Assembly (NCBI GenBank): GCA_004020365.1
Contig: SAQR01000011.1
Coordinates: 1,944-65,943, forward strand
Direction of reading: 5' to 3'
DNA from: Mesorhizobium sp.
GTDB lineage: Bacteria; Pseudomonadota; Alphaproteobacteria; Rhizobiales; Rhizobiaceae
DNA length: 64,000 nucleotides
This document shows, one piece after another, positions 63,021-64,000 of this stretch. The notes below the pieces were generated by a model, which saw nothing but the letters and a program-made list of their open reading frames with translations, ran no database searches and had not been told where the DNA came from. A program made the position numbers and the translations under genes. Each line of letters opens with the position of its first letter. The stretch's first letter is position 1.

Positions 63021-63451
63021 TCGTCCCTCCCTCGATTGTTCTTATTGTCTCTGCCTGCTCGCTGCGTCGCCTCCGCATGACAGAGACGTCCTCCGCTGCT
63101 GCCGGCGTCCAGGGAATCCAGCCTGTCATCCCAGCCTGCTCATCTATGTATTGCGACTATCGGCAGCCGTGCAAGTCTGCCCCTGCGGCAAGGTGGGAAG
63201 AAATCGTCCGCGCCTACGACGGCGGTTGCTCACCGTCGGATGCGCTGAAGATGATAAAAAAATGCAGTCGTTAACAATATCGTGATCGATGAGTTTTGAC
63301 ATTTCATTCTCTCTTTCGGCGAGCCGGAAGAAAGAAATTCTGCTTCCCATGGGGTAGGCAAACCAGGTGTTCCAAAGCCGGAAAAACGGTGCTTATATGC
63401 GCGCTTCGCGAGCCTGATAGAGGGGCTTGGAAGAACATCAGGGAGTCCTCC
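63021..63451. other. 431-bp divergent intergenic region before the peptide-type binding protein
   Basis: The left half holds the ribosome binding site of the fadD-like gene and a GC-rich stretch; 63146-63274 is a possible tiny reading frame (listed separately). From 63245 to 63420 the sequence becomes AT-rich, with TTTTGACATTTC (63295-63306) as a possible -35 type element and the stem TGCGCGCTTCGCGAG-like near 63398. The promoter of the binding-protein gene is probably here. Confidence 0.5.
63146..63274 (+). CDS. Possible 42-residue Cys-rich microprotein
   Basis: A short frame from ATG 63146 to TAA 63274 encodes a basic peptide with four Cys (MYCDYRQPCK..., ...DGGCSPSDALKMIKKCSR). The middle WEEIVRAYDGG looks more protein-like than random GC-rich translation. 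However there is no clear ribosome binding site, and no homologue is known to me. A real gene is possible but not shown. Confidence 0.22.
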   Translation: MYCDYRQPCKSAPAARWEEIVRAYDGGCSPSDALKMIKKCSR

Positions 63452-64000
63452 ATGAAAAAGAAACTGACTTTTGCGGCCGCGTTGCTGGCCGCAAGCGTCC
63501 TCGGTGGCATGGCCAATGCGAAACAGCTGGTCTACTGCTCGGAGGCGTCGCCGGCCGGCTTCGACCCGTCGCCGTGGAGCGGTGGCAACGACTTCGACGC
63601 GTCGTCGCGCACCATCTATTCGCGCCTGGTCGAGTTCGAGCACGGCAAGACCACTATCGAGCCTGGCCTCGCCGAGAGCTGGACGGTTTCCGACGACGGT
63701 CTCGAATACACGTTCAAGCTTCGGCCGGGCGTGAAGTTCCAGACCACCGACTATTTCACGCCGACGCGCGATCTCAATGCCGACGACGTGATCTTCTCCT
63801 TCGAACGCCAGTGGAAGAAGGAAAACCCGTGGTTCGACTATCTGGCAGGCACTGGCTGGGAATATTTCACCGGCATGGGTTTCCCGGATCTTCTCAAGGA
63901 AATCGTCAAGGTCGACGACCTGACGGTGAAATTCGTGCTGAACAAGCCTGAAGTCGCTTTCCTGCCGGACCTCGGCATGGATTTCGCTTCGATCGTCTCC
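63452..64000 (+). CDS. ABC transporter peptide-binding protein (DppA/OppA type), N-terminal part
   Basis: The first 183 residues of a family 5 solute-binding protein; the gene runs off the right edge. Signal peptide MKKKLTFAAALLAASVLGGMANA, then KQLVYCSEASPAGFDPSPWSGGNDFDASSRTIYSRLVEFEHG, which is the dipeptide-binding-protein pattern, and AESWTVSDDGLEYTFKLRPGVKFQTTDYFTPTRDLNADDVIFSFERQW. It should deliver dipeptides or small peptides to a Dpp-type importer to the right. GGGAG lies six bases before ATG 63452. Alone at the edge, so the operon is not seen. Confidence 0.9.
   Translation, partial: MKKKLTFAAALLAASVLGGMANAKQLVYCSEASPAGFDPSPWSGGNDFDASSRTIYSRLVEFEHGKTTIEPGLAESWTVSDDGLEYTFKLRPGVKFQTTDYFTPTRDLNADDVIFSFERQWKKENPWFDYLAGTGWEYFTGMGFPDLLKEIVKVDDLTVKFVLNKPEVAFLPDLGMDFASIVS

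Noticed and set aside
1-64000. tRNA, rRNA, riboswitch, insertion sequence or phage genes
   Set aside because: None recognisable by motif; intergenic gaps are short and mostly filled by the hairpin repeats described.

Overview
The window is about 64 kb of high-GC chromosomal DNA from a Rhizobiales alphaproteobacterium, most likely Mesorhizobium or a close relative. This rests on recognition of protein families (a malic enzyme fused to a phosphotransacetylase-like domain, a DUF47-Pit pair, an fds-type formate dehydrogenase, a D-xylonate dehydratase, a non-pyrrolysine MttB homologue) and on the many GC-rich intergenic repeats. No database search was possible. I found no tRNA, rRNA, IS transposase, phage gene or CRISPR array. 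Coding density is high, and most long open frames opposite the genes are GC-driven shadows.

Layout. 1-9.5 kb: partial mutS, maeB, a PfkB-family kinase, an EI24/CysZ-like membrane protein, a trans-3-hydroxy-L-proline dehydratase translationally coupled to a PEP-mutase/isocitrate-lyase-family gene, an exported unknown, and a HAD phosphatase coupled to dut. 9.5-18 kb: an Lrp regulator, a DUF6356 protein, a frameshifted class II glutamine amidotransferase, an amidase flanked by 20-bp direct repeats, a DUF1963 protein, a D-amino-acid-oxidase-type flavoprotein, prfC and a PhnB-like VOC protein. 18-23 kb: ilvD, a cytosine-deaminase-type amidohydrolase, a small lipoprotein and an EamA transporter. 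22.8-29 kb: two choline-kinase-like phosphotransferases, a SAM methyltransferase and a dimethylglycine/sarcosine-dehydrogenase-like flavoprotein, facing a DeoR regulator. 29-31.4 kb: a thioredoxin-reductase-like flavoprotein overlapping an Rrf2 regulator. 30.5-37.3 kb: a LysR regulator, a polyamine-type ABC importer and a gamma-aminobutyraldehyde-dehydrogenase-like enzyme, which together look like a putrescine uptake and catabolism operon. 37.5-44.6 kb: fdsG-fdsB-fdsA-fdhD-fdsD for NAD-linked formate oxidation, preceded by a LysR regulator. 44.7-46.4 kb: DUF47-Pit phosphate uptake. 46.4-54.1 kb: a glyoxalase-fold protein, Mrp, a CoxG-like protein, xylD, a GFA-family protein, a rhodanese-ChrB protein plus ChrA, and a small unknown. 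54.2-57.6 kb: an MttB homologue with a MocR regulator. 57.9-64 kb: pgi, a HAD hydrolase, a methyltransferase, a FadD-type ligase with an unusual basic N-terminal tail, and the start of a peptide-type ABC binding protein.

The most interesting non-coding signals are: a row of TGACGC-N3-GCGTCA inverted repeats at 23-24 bp spacing between mocR and pgi; an exact 16-bp tandem direct repeat just upstream of mttB; perfect palindromes with LysR-type T-N11-A geometry before the formate dehydrogenase and polyamine operons; a GntR/FadR-type operator before xylD; a palindrome abutting the rrf2 start codon; and eight copies or relatives of a GC-rich intergenic hairpin repeat. Those repeats sit mostly between convergent genes, but two of them bracket the ATPase gene of the polyamine importer.
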